NCBI RefSeq assembly: GCF_022458985.1
Contig: NC_061785.1
Location: forward strand, 5,012,204 to 5,076,203
DNA: 64,000 nucleotides
From: Mugil cephalus
Lineage: Eukaryota > Chordata > Actinopteri > Mugiliformes > Mugilidae
Direction: 5' to 3'
How positions within the stretch are numbered: position 1 is the first letter of the stretch; each line of letters starts with the position of its first letter. The translations under genes and the position numbers were made by a program. Of this stretch, positions 35,369 to 46,709 are shown in pieces. The notes beneath the pieces are model-generated. The model saw only the letters and a list, made by a program, of their open reading frames with translations. It did not search any database and had not been told where the DNA came from.

Positions 35369-38300
35369 GTCGTCTCTCTGCGCTGCCCTGTCTTCCTTCA
35401 CACTGTGTGCAAGTCAACTCTGAGAAGACTAAAAAGCAAAGATGTCTTCCGCTCCAGACTCTTTACGTTTCCTTTTCTGACTTTGCCGACCACGTCCTCG
35501 GCCGTCGGACGCCCCGAGGGACTCACAGATCTAAACAGAGGAGGGCATCAGGGATCGTCTGGTTTTGATTCATCTCTTTCTTCTAGACACCTTTTTTTTC
35601 CAGCCTTTTTGGTTTCCAGCTGATCTTCTCCTGCACTGACTGTTACTATGCTTCACCCCTTTAAGTGATGTCACGGTAGAAAGCACTTCTCATAACCTGG
35701 ACATTTTTAATTGAAGCCTCAGCCACCTCCTCTCAGTGGTGTGAATTTACCTGCAATAGTATAAATATCACCAAAAACTGAATCTCGTCATGTGTAGATG
35801 AAGGTTTTTTTTTCCTTTACATTCCACAGTAAAAGGCTGTAACGTCTAATCTTATGCTGCCTTTTCCTTATGAGACAGTCTTAAACCAGTGCTTCGACGT
35901 CATATAACGTATGAATGTACAGGACTTTGTACTTTACTCCAGCCTCCGGTGTTCTGAATGTCTGATCCCGCTGTATGATAACATGTAATCTGCATACAAA
36001 CTATATGCATACAAGTATGCTGAAAATACATGGGTGCTGTTGTATATAGTGTCGTTTAGACAGCAGTGACTCACTGCCGCTCTAAATGGAAGCACAAGCC
36101 TGGAGACTGAGACTGAAAAATGCTCGTTTTGTGAGCATGTTGGTCAAGTTCAGTAAGAAACGTGAGCTCTTTTTAATATCCAGATGTCGCAGTTAAAGCC
36201 TTTGCAGAGATTTTGAAGTTTCAAGTAGCAAAACTACGACACAAAACAAAAATTTCTGAGCTCAGATTTATGTGGCGGCCCTGAAGGTCAAAGCAAGACA
36301 ACATTCCAGAAAACACAACGACATTTCAGAAAGCACGACATTTCAGAAAACACCATGACATTACAGATGTCACAAGATTTCAGAAAACACATCGATATTA
36401 TAGAAAACAACATTTCAGAAAATACAATGACATTACAGAAAACACAATGACATTTCAGAAAAGTCGACATTACAGAAAACACAACAATGTTACAGAAAAC
36501 ACAACATTCCAGAAAACACAACGACATTCCAGAAAACATGATATTTCAGAAAACACAACGAAATTTCAGAAAAAACGACATTTCAGAAAAACACAACAAC
36601 GTTACAGAAAACACGACAATTCTGAGAAACGCAATGACATTCCAGAGAACACAACAACATTCCAGAAAACACAACAACATTACAGAGAACCTACCGATAT
36701 TATAGGAAACACAACATTTCAGAAAACATAACGACATTCCAGAAAACACAACAAAATTTCAGAAAACACCACATTACTGAAAACACAACAACATCACAGA
36801 AAACACAATGATATTACAGAAAACACAACATTTTAGAAAACACAACGACATTACAGAAAAGAAAACAACATTTTAGAACACACAATGACATTAGAGAAAA
36901 CTCAACAACATTACAGAAAACACAACGATATAACAGAAAAAACACATTTCCGAAAACAAAACGACTTTACAGAAAACACAACAACAACACAGTTTTCTGT
37001 GATGTAATGTTTTCTGAAATATCGTTGTGTTTTGATCTTCATGGCCACCGTAGATTTAACACTGGATGTCTCAGATTAACAGATAGCTACCACTGCGTAC
37101 TCCCCTCTAGCTGAGGAATTAGATACTTTAAATAGTTTATTATTTAATTCTGATTCTACATAATAAGCAATAAATATGCACATTTAAAAAAAAGAAATAA
37201 TATTAGAAAAGTGTAAAGAAAAACAAACAATATTTTCCCTTTAAAATAAAAGTATTATTAGTGGTTCTGCAGCTTTTAATAAATCAGGTTGCGAGGATTA
37301 ATTATACTCCCGTGGTTATAAATGAAGCCTTGTTTTACTATTAACGATTTACTGAACTAGGCAACGGTGCAGGAGCCGGAAGAAATAATCAAAGTTACAC
37401 TGCCAGTCGAACAGTTGCATTAATTAAAGGGATATGCTGACATTTTGATCTCCTTAGTGACGATTCCTCCTCAGCCTCTGACATGAAATTAATTAATAAA
37501 AAGAAAAAAAAAAGTTTTGGTTTAATTCAGTCTTTTATTAGCATGTAAAGGTTTGTCGGCTGAATTACAAAATGCCAGCGTATCCCTTTAATCGCTCTTT
37601 TATTCCGTATACACTGTATAAAAGTAACACTCAAGGCAGACTTGGCTGAAGAGCTCAGGTCCCGCTGTGTTTACCATTTGTGTGATCACACATTCATGTA
37701 GTTGGACTCGTTAAAATGAATTCTGACACCATTCATATCGTGGAGTCTTACGGTTGGTGACCAGTGTTGAATTCACTGTACATACGTATATTGCTGTATA
37801 TTAAAATACATATTAAAACGTCAACGAACACCATAGAAGACTGTGTGATCATTTGATGTGTGCCTCTTGTGTAAATCCAGTGTATGTAATCAACTTTACG
37901 TGACTAAAAGCTCAATTAAGACGCAAATTTAAATTCAGATTAGACGCTCTGGTGGACCATTTTTGGCCCGCGAGCCCTATGTTTGACAGCTGTTAACTTA
38001 GACTTTAATGATGTTCATAGTAGCTTAATTGTTTCAAAATAATGCTGTGCTGTGTCCACTTCTCTGACTAAAACATTAATGCATTAATGTTTATTGCATC
38101 TCTGAACAGGTTTTCAATGATGCTTGCTATCATGCAGTGGATGGACACAATTTTTTTTAACATAACTGATACTGAACTGCAAGTACATTTTAAAAAATCA
38201 CCTCTATTCATGTCAGCGACAGCTACAAGTCCAGCGAGGAACCATAAAACTCAGTCAGCTCCTGAATGTGAAATACTGTGCTTGATGTTAGCCTCCTAAC

Positions 38301-39332
38301 ACCCCGACGTTACCTTTTAACACTTTAATGCGACCAGCTGCAAAAGAACAGTTTTATGCGACTACTGTTGTTTCAGACCGTTTGTTTTAATTATCTCTGT
38401 CTCACGGAGGCTTTTGCCACCAAACACCCGACCAAGATCAACAAGCAGATTCAGGAGGTGAAGGAGGTGGGAACACAAATCCCCCGAAAAACCTCAACTG
38501 ACGGATGGTCTGGATGAAAGTTGTGTTTCTGTTCACATGTAGATGCAGTAAATAAACATAATAAATGAACAAAGTAAAGAGTAGAAGGAGAAACTTTCAT
38601 ACAGGAAGAAATTTCTTCCATTTCCAATAGTCGTCTTCCACTATGACAATAGTTATTTAAGTTTTGCAGGGAAATAACATCCGCAACTCTTTGTCACTGA
38701 GACAAATCTGGCATAAGGCTGGTTTAACTTCAAACTTCATTCATTTGTAAAGCGTTGTTGGGCATTTGTGAGATCAAGGTTCACATTAATGTGGATATGA
38801 CTTTATTTTTCCTTTATAAAACCTCAACAAACGTCAAAGAGAAACACTGACATTTACCTCATCACATATCAGGGAGAAATCAGTTGACATCCAGTTCTTA
38901 ATTTTAATCTTCTTCTCCCATAACTTTATCTGTATTTGTTCACTTAACTGTTAATCTAACTTTATTCTCTGTTATTGCCACTTCTCTACGGGTGAATATT
39001 GGTTAGATGTAGCAAACATGGCGCCCATGAAACACGTGACCAGCTCAGAACCAATCAGCATAGAGGGAAAGATCAGACGGTCCATTCCCTAGTTGACCAG
39101 ACTCTGTCTAATATATAACAGAGAATGACAATGAGATTGTGAAATAAGCAGCAGCTGCTTGATGTTTTAAAAATTTCTGGTAGAGAATGAAATGAATAAT
39201 GTTCAATATTAAAGTTTTTCTCCAAACATCTGGGATCTGGGGAATAATTTTTTGAAAAAATGCCCCATCTAACAGCAGTTTGATGCTCAGGGAAATATAT
39301 TTCAGTTCTTGTTGACAGGACGGTGCTGAGAC
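35369..39332. other. adam11 3' UTR and adam11-klhl10 spacer
   Basis: Four kilobases between the adam11 stop and the klhl10 stop; the genes converge. It contains the minisatellite (36296-37035), an ATTAAA at 37812-37817 that could end a long adam11 3' UTR, and TTTATT at 38961-38966 and 38802-38807 (AATAAA on the minus strand) that could end klhl10. I see no further coding exon. Confidence 0.55.
36296..37035. repeat. ~20 bp minisatellite ending in a hairpin
   Basis: About 35 degenerate copies of a unit like ACATTACAGAAAACACAACG, with local variants (ACATTCCAG, ACATTTCAG). Near 36988-37035 the motif appears in inverse orientation (GTTTTCTGTGATGTAATG, then TTTTCTGAAATATCGTTGTG), so the end can fold back on the array. 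Confidence 0.92.
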
Positions 39333-42129
39333 CTAGACGGAGGCCAGTAACTCCCCATCGCCCTCCTCCTCCTCCTCCTCCTCCCCCAGCACATGTTGAA
39401 GCAGGACATCATCACGAGGGGCAGCGTACTCCGACAAGTTCGGGATCCCGGACACGACGCAGCAGCTCAGGGCGCTGCGGTAGATGTCCATGTCACACAC
39501 CTCCGTCCACTGATCGGCCGTGGCCTCGTAGCACTCCACATCGTAGGTGGTGGTCACGCCGTTGAAGCCCCCGACGGCGAAGAGGCGGCCCTCCAGCACC
39601 TCGATGCCAAAGTTGCTGCGCGGAGTCACCATGGGGGTCACGTTGTTCCAGGTGTTGGTGTGGAGGTTGTAGGCCTCGACGCTGCGCAGGCGGTTGGTTC
39701 CATCAAAGCCACCGACCTGTGGAGAAAAAAGACAAGTTCATCCTTATGTTTACTGTTAATTAATACACGTCCAGCGGCGTCAGTCTGAGCCTATTAAAGC
39801 TTTTAAATGTGGTATTTATGTGACTATTTCTGTGTGCACTCACAGCATAGACCTGATTTGCATATGCAATGACTCCTAATCCGCTGCGCCGGCTGTTCAT
39901 GAGCGGGATCATCGTCCACTGGTTCGTCGCCGGGTTGTAACACTCGGCTGTTTGCAGACACTCGTTTCCATTGAATCCACCACAAATGTAAATCTGAGGA
40001 TAAACAAGACCATTATTAAGTGAATATTCTTTTTTCCTACTGTGGTTGTACAACATCGTACAATTTGGGGTCTAGTTTCGACATATTTAATAACTTATAT
40101 AACTTACAAATGTATGTAATCTTCTATAGTTTCATACATAAACTCATATAATGTCTTTAACTGATTTATTATACACAGTATGTACCAAATATCTCCATAT
40201 CCACATTTATTACATTACATACGTATTCTAGTACATTGTATATCTTATTGTATATATTTATATATTTTATATGTATTTTTTCTATATTTTCTTCATTTTT
40301 TATACTTATTATAAACACTTTTTTATATATATTTTATATATTTTAGATATATATACTTTGTGCATTTTTATATATTTTTGTATATTTTATTTATACTTCG
40401 TATATTTCATCTATATTTAGTATTTTTTATATATATTTCATATATTTATATATATATTTTTTTATTTGTATACTACTTATATTTAATTTGTTAATATATT
40501 TTTTATATCTTATATATACTTTGTACATTTTTATATTTCTATATTTTATATTTTTCATATACTTTGTAATTTTTATTTATTATTGTATTATTTGTATACT
40601 ATTTATATTTTGTATATTTTTGTAAATATATTTTACATATTTTATATGTATACTTTGCACATTTTTGTATTTATATTTTTTACATATTCTTTGTAATTTT
40701 TATAGATTTTGTATACTTTATTTATACTTTTTATTTTTTATCTAAATTTTGTATAATTCCGTGTATACTATTTTTATTATAGATTTTGATATTTGATGTT
40801 GAAATTCAATATCCAGTGGCATCATTATTATAAGAATTATGTCATAAACTCTTCAGAAACAGGTCGATGAAGACGTTTAGTCTCATGCTAATCTTTTCCA
40901 AAAGCTCAAAAAAAAAAACAAATATGGACCTTGATTTCTTTCTCACAGTTTGTTTTTCTTTTAACAAAAATTTTGCTGTTTGGATAGTATAGATCTAAAA
41001 ATAAATAAATAAATGAAACTGCACCTTGTAGTGTTTGTTGAAAACATTTCATTTTAGTATCTTCTTTAATTCTGAAGACTGGTGTTGGGGGGTTGGAACA
41101 TCTGGACTGTTCCACTCACCTTGTTGTGAAGTGTCGTGCAGCTGGAGTCGCTCCGTTGCTCGTGCATTGGCGCAATGAGGCTCCACTGGTTGATCTCGGG
41201 CCGGTAGTACTCTGCGGTGCTGAGCCGGGCGTGTCCGTTGTAGCCTCCCAGCGCGTAAATGCACCCGTGCAGCACAGCGACGCTCACGTAGCAGCGGCGG
41301 TAGTGCATCGGTGCCACCTCGCCCCAGGTGCGTGTGTTCAGGTCAAACCTGCGAGTGCTGCTGAAGTGCTCCACTCTGTCGAAGCCACCGACGCAGTAGA
41401 CGTACCCGTTGAGGAAGGCCGCGCCGTGGTACGCGCGGGGCGGCTCCAGAGAGTTGGTTACGTTGATCCATCGATCAGCCCGGACATCATACGCCTCCAT
41501 GCCGTTGGTTGGATCACCGCCGCTCCAGCCCCCGATGGCCAACAGGATGGAGTTGGGCAGGCGAGGCCGGGAGAAGGGGTTACAGAGGCGGGTCACGGTG
41601 GAGTCGCTAGTGAGGACGAATATGATTTTGGTGGCGTCGGCGAACATGCGCAGGCATTCAGGGTTGTTCTTCACCAGCTCAATGGACAGTATGTTGGTGC
41701 TGATGTACTCTGCGCTCAACAGGCCCAGCCGGACCTACCCCGAAAAAAACAGGATAGTTTTACTCTACATGCAGCAACATTGACAAACTGTTTGTAATTT
41801 CCCGGAAACACGAGTTAAAAACGTTTATGACTCATCCTGCACATGGGGGCGTGCACTGCTACTTTTACTAAACTAGAACTAAGCCAGAAGACTGCTGGGA
41901 AACTGTTCAGTGGACAAGTCAGACCAAAGTAGTTTTGGTTAAAGGACAAACATGGAGAATAATTTTTATGCAGCAATGTAGAAAATCCTGAGGGCTGCAA
42001 ACACTTTTAACACTCAGGCATCAGTTGAGTCATCAAGGACAAAAATGTCCATAAAGCTGCTATAAAAACTTTACTGATTAACATTAATATTTTTCAATAT
42101 AGATCCCTTAAACCACTTCAGCACTTTAC

Positions 42130-42160
<31 letters not shown>

Positions 42161-44110
42161 AATAATTTTGAAGGTTTTAACCCTTTAAGTTCCAGTTTGA
42201 TTGGATTTTTATGAAAAAATAAATAAATAATGTTTCAAAAAACCTGATGTTCCGGGGAAATTGGGCATTTTTTCCAAATCAGTCTTGGATATGACATGAC
42301 CAAGATAATCTAAAATATTGATCTGAATGCATTTTTAGTTTTTGTGCAGCATCAGGTTTAAAATTTGTTACGTTCTTGAGTCATTACCAGAAAAAAATGT
42401 CCCATTGACTCCCGTTATAACCACATTTTTTAATCTCACAGACATAACACAATATAATTATTCATTCTGAAATATTTTGACTTCATTTTTGAGAAATATA
42501 GTCAAATTTGTCATTTTTATAGCTAAAATTAGTCATTTTCCCCTTTATAGGGCCTTACGCATAACATGTTTATTTAGTTTTTGTGCTTTTGTGTAAGTTG
42601 TTGTACCTTAGACAAGAGAGCAACGATGTATAATTCTCGCTCTCTGGGTTCATGTTGGATCCACCTGAGCATGGCCTCATACACTGTGCTCTCCTTCTGC
42701 ACATTGAGGTTATCTCTGCCGAGGATGTCGTTCAGTTCCTGCGCAGAGAGCTGCAGGAACTCCTCACAGGGAACCACCTCCTCGAAGTGATCGATGACGT
42801 AGCAGAAGGCCCTCAGCTGCAGCTCGGGGGAGGCGCAGATGTTGGTGAACTTCCAGATGCCGATGCAGTTCCCCGGGCACAAGTTCTCCACGAAGAAGTC
42901 GCAGCAGGTTTGCGCGACGGCCGCCACGTTGAGCTGCTCGGCCGCCAGCATGAGCTCCTGCGCGTTGGCCTCGGTCACGGTGACGGAGCCGGTGTAGGCG
43001 AACTCAATGATGAGCTCCATCATGTCAGGAGACAGCCCAGGTATGATGAAGACCTTCTGGCTGTGGTCTGACCAGCGCGTGAAGAGAGCTCTAAGGGGGA
43101 AAACATGAAGAAGAAGAGACTATGGGCAAAATTTAGCAACTTGCACGGATGGCAAATGTCTCTGTGCTATTGCATGGTCTAAACTAGCAAAATCGGACGA
43201 TGTAAGGTGGGAACTAGGGGAATGGTGAAGTATTGTCCGTGCACTGTAGGGCCTTCAAAGGTTTAAGAGGGTTTAAGGCTGCAAAATATGCCAAAACGTA
43301 GCCAACTCAGCTAGAGCCCCAAAAGATTGAACTAATCCTTAAAACCCTTGAAAACAATTTCTTCCTAATTCCTCAGGTGTTTTATGTCAGACAAATGGTT
43401 AAATGTACATAGTTCCCTTGACTCAACTCATTATGACACCGTGTTTTTTATTATTATTATAAGATATACATGGACTGATCAGCCACAACATTATGACCAC
43501 TGGCAGGAGAATTAAATAACTTTGACAGTATTTTGACAATGCAGTGTTCTGCTGGGAAACTTTTGGACCTGTGGATGTTACTTAGACATGTAGCACCCAC
43601 CTAGACCAAACCATGCCCCACCACCCCATAGCAATGACACACTTGATGACAGCCTGATACAGACACACACACAAAAACGCTTTAGGAACAACTAAAAAAA
43701 ATCCCACAAACAACAACACCTGGCCTCCAAATTCACTAGATTACAAATTGATAAGTATCTGTGGGATGATCCACCTTTCCCTCAACAAATAGGACCCAAA
43801 GAACCCCCACTAACAACATTGTTTTGTCCATTCTCTGATGAGCCACAAATGTTTTGGAGGCACAAGGGAGACCTACACAACATTAGCAAGGTGGTCATAA
43901 TGTTATGCTTGATCTGTGTAGATCCTTCAGCTGTACGTGTGACGTGTCAGATACTCACTGGAAGTACGGGGTGCAGTTGGCCAGGATGATCTTGTGAATT
44001 TGAAATTCGACATCCTGGACTTTGATGACCGCGTCACAGAATCTTCTCTCCAGACGGAGCTCGTTAAACACGGAGCTCGGCTTCTGTGAAGTTCTGCCTT
44101 GTTTGTTCAT
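39333..44110 (-). CDS. klhl10: Kelch-like protein 10 (BTB-BACK-Kelch, Cul3 adaptor)
   Basis: Five exons on the minus strand (44110-43959, 43090-42607, 41734-41120, 39993-39844, 39716-39333) join in frame to 594 residues; human KLHL10 is 608. BTB domain ~15-120 (FNELRLERRFCDAVIKV at its start), BACK ~125-230, six Kelch repeats ~270-575 with repeated GG doublets followed by W (for example AIGGWSGG, CVGGFDRV, ALGGYNGH, ICGGFNGN). The phase-0 junction K-IYICGGFNG and the GGWSGG(D/S)PTN motif single out KLHL10 among Kelch proteins. Family members carry substrates to Cul3 ubiquitin ligase; KLHL10 is known for testis expression and spermatogenesis. The ATG at 44110 is the first after a plausible acceptor at 44120, so the preceding exon is probably non-coding; that start is the least sure part. 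The C-terminus has an uninterrupted run of seven glutamates. The p3h4 gene lies upstream on the same strand. Confidence 0.92.
40060..40800. repeat. AT-rich low-complexity tract
   Basis: More than 700 bases of almost pure A+T in klhl10 intron 3, with irregular repeats of TATATTTT and of ACTTTGTACATTTTTATA-like blocks every few tens of bases. No coding potential. Confidence 0.85.
43466..43925. mobile_element. Fullest copy of the ATTATGACCAC inverted-repeat family
   Basis: The left terminus is CTGATCAGCCACAACATTAT followed by GACCAC. The right terminus, reverse-complemented, is AGATCAAGCATAACATTATG followed by ACCAC, so the terminal inverted repeats are about 25 bases. The ~400-base interior has no transposase. 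It lies in klhl10 intron 1; relatives are at 14455, 21474 and 29943. Confidence 0.8.
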
Positions 44111-44584
44111 GTCGACCGGCTGGGAATAAAATAAATGCAATAAAAAGGAAAAACGCGCAAGATTTCTTTTCGCTGCTGTGTCCCAGGTCAGTTCAGAGTC
44201 AAGTAAAGACAGAATTGTGACACTGCTGTGACATCATACATGGTGGTTCTAGAACGGAACCTCATCAACATCATCATGAAATCTTTCTGGTTTTGTTTTA
44301 TTGTCGGGATTAAATATTAAATAAATATTGTATGTGCTGTATGTTTTAATTTGTCCTGTGTGTTAAGGTCTTGATGACATAAAAACCTGGCTCGCTCTTA
44401 ACTTAAATTAAAAAAAAAAAAGAAGAAGCCCCCCTCTGTAGATCTGGCGTTCCTGGCCCATTTATACCAACCATCACAAATCTGGGGTCTGTTGTTTATG
44501 TTTAATTTTTTTTTTTCATATGGCTACAGCTCATTTATTAGCAAGTCAGAAAGTCATGCCTGGTCAGTGTATTGATTTAAAATT

Positions 44585-44755
44585 CTCATCTCATCTCATC
44601 TTCCACCTGTCCAGGGTACATCAGCCTATCGCAGGGCTAACACAGAGACAAACAACCATTGGCACTCACACTCACACCTAGCGTCAATTTAGAGTCACCA
44701 ATCAGCCTAACGAGCATGTCTTTGGAGGTGGGAGGAAGCTGGAGTATTGATTTAA
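44585..44755 (+). repeat. Dispersed teleost repeat
   Basis: Contains CACCTGTCCAGGGTACATC, CGCAGGGCTAACACAGAGAC, CACTCACACTCACACCTAGC and CAATTTAGAGTCACCAATCA, a layout common in fish genomes, related to the minus-strand fragment at 8347-8435. It directly precedes the retroelement remnant at 44847. Confidence 0.7.
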
Positions 44756-44846
44756 AATTATTTTATTTTATTCGTTTTTAAGTGGGCCCTTGTGGACTCT
44801 GAGGTCCTCCAGTATTGACCTTTTAACTGTTCCCAAGGCTGAAATT

Positions 44847-45340
44847 TTTTTTTTTTTTTATTGTTTCGGGGCCACGCCTGTGGAACATCCTGTCGGAGGA
44901 CATCAGGGCCACTGAGAGTGTTTATGTTTTTAAGGGCAGACTAAAGACCCACGTTTTTAATTCAGCTTTTAACTGAGTCCCCTTTTACTCTCTTAATTAT
45001 TTATGCTTTTATTATTTATCTGTCTATTTATGTATGCTGTTTTTACTGATGTAATTGCTCTTCTTTTTAAAAAAAACTAACAAAAAAAACATATGTTGTT
45101 CTTATTGTTTGTTCATTCCTTTTCTAGTGTTATTCATAATTTACTCTGTTGTTTCTTAGTTTCTATCTCCACTGTTTTCCTCATAGGGTTTGGTCCTGCT
45201 CTGGGGGCGGGGTGGTCTTTGTTGGTGTGGACGCCTCCTAAAGAACAACATTTCCTCACTCAATGCACAACCCTACTCTCTGTTTTTAATGTAAAGCACT
45301 TTGTGTTGCATTTTTTATGTATGAGAAATTTGATTTGATT
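44847..45340 (+). mobile_element. 3' end of a non-LTR retrotransposon (LINE)
   Basis: One frame (44866-44976) reads SGPRLWNILSEDIRATESV, then YVFKGRLKTHVFNSAFN and a stop. This LWN-L-IR-FK-RLKTH-F pattern is typical of the C-terminus of CR1/L2/Rex1-type fish LINE ORF2. It is followed by a T-rich 3' region. The element is 5'-truncated, with no reverse transcriptase domain present. Confidence 0.75.
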
Positions 45341-45595
45341 CACATGTGACAATCGATGCTGTCTAAATAAAGCAGGTATGTCTCCTATGTTCCAATTTTA
45401 GTTAAACTAATGGTGCACTGAGCGATGCACATCTGTTCTGAACAACCCAGTAAATATTTCTAAATATTTACGCAAAGTCAAGTGTGTTTCTTCAAGCCTA
45501 GTTGTGAACATGAAGATCTGCACATCTGTGAACCACAAAACACTGTTTGCAAAATACACCGTTTTATAGATGAAATAAAACTGGTGATTTCTGTC

Positions 45596-45601
45596 TTTAT
45601 T
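45596..45601 (-). promoter_or_regulatory. Candidate p3h4 polyadenylation signal
   Basis: AATAAA on the minus strand about 110 bases after the p3h4 stop codon. It is the nearest canonical hexamer. Confidence 0.55.
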
Positions 45602-45712
45602 TCTTTACAAAGAGAGTAGGTGGATACAAATAATAATACAACCAAACAGAGGGGAAGTAAAACCTGCACTTCTGTATCTGTTTACTGGTGCCGAATTTAC
45701 TCTGAGCTCTCC

Positions 45713-46663
45713 TCACAAGTGTGACTGTCCGACGTCCCCTTTGTCCCTGGGCTGCCTCCAGTTAGCGAAGAAGGACTCCTCGTAGTCTCCCATACCTTCA
45801 AACTCAAGATCAGGAGACCCGGAGGCCAAAAATGCAGCTTCTTCTGGTCCAAAAAAGTCCTGTTAGAGCAAAAAACATAGAATTTAGATGTAAAATGTGC
45901 CAGAGCAAAGTTCTCTTTACTGAGAATATATCACACATAAAAATCAATATTTTTAATATGGATAATTTTTCAATATTTTTAGTCATTGAAAAAAAAAATG
46001 TCTCCATTTATCCCTTCACTAGAATATGTTGTGTTAATGTGCATTTAAAGAAATTTAAATTTGTGGGGGAAAACTGTGAAGGAAAATTAAAAATATATAA
46101 AAAAAATGTCTAATCAAGGAAAGATTTTGCGACCCCTACTGCAGTACCTCCACGGACCTCTAGGGTTCTTCTCTGTTGAATACTTATGGTGTGTAAACTA
46201 TAAACCCATGGCTGTATTAAAATAAATGAAATTTTATGTGCGTTAATCTCACCTCATCATCCAACTCTAAGTACGTTTCTGCAAATGCCAACATCTGTTT
46301 TTGAGTGAAGGTCTGGTTGTAATGTTCGAACGCTTCCTGTTTAAAAAAACAAAACATCACAAAGTCAGATTTTATCACACTCATCAAGTTGTGTCTCCTC
46401 AGTTTTGTGTTCCTTGATGAAATAAGGCACATTTTTACTACTTTCTTTTACATTCACACATCTATCCCTGCATTAAGTTTAGGTTTGATGTCACTGATGT
46501 TTCGTCTCACCCTCCTCGGTGTGAAGTGGTCAGACCGGAGCCCCCACTGTTGACTGTAGGCTTTGTAATAGAGCAGGTTCTGCTTCATGATCTGATCGTC
46601 AGGCTCAAACAGGAAGTAGCTGTGGGCACACGGCACAGCTCGAACGCCGTCGTTCACTGGTCC

Positions 46664-46709
<46 letters not shown>

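Larger units (their letters stand above)
44120..45712. other. klhl10-p3h4 spacer
   Basis: About 1.6 kb upstream of klhl10 and downstream of p3h4 (same strand). It contains a dispersed repeat (44585-44755), the 3' end of a LINE-like element (44847-45340) and the p3h4 poly(A) signal. The klhl10 promoter or first non-coding exon should be here but is not evident. Confidence 0.5.

Noticed and set aside
36447-36731. 94-codon frame with repeating ENTTFQKT
   Set aside because: Translation of the 20 bp minisatellite; both strands and several frames are open for the same reason.
41093-41797. 234-codon plus-strand open frame
   Set aside because: It is exactly antisense to the third klhl10 coding exon, whose Kelch repeats and phase-0 junctions are clear. 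The plus frame is a shadow.
42652-43071. 139-codon plus-strand open frame
   Set aside because: Antisense to the klhl10 BTB/BACK exon; no recognisable domain.
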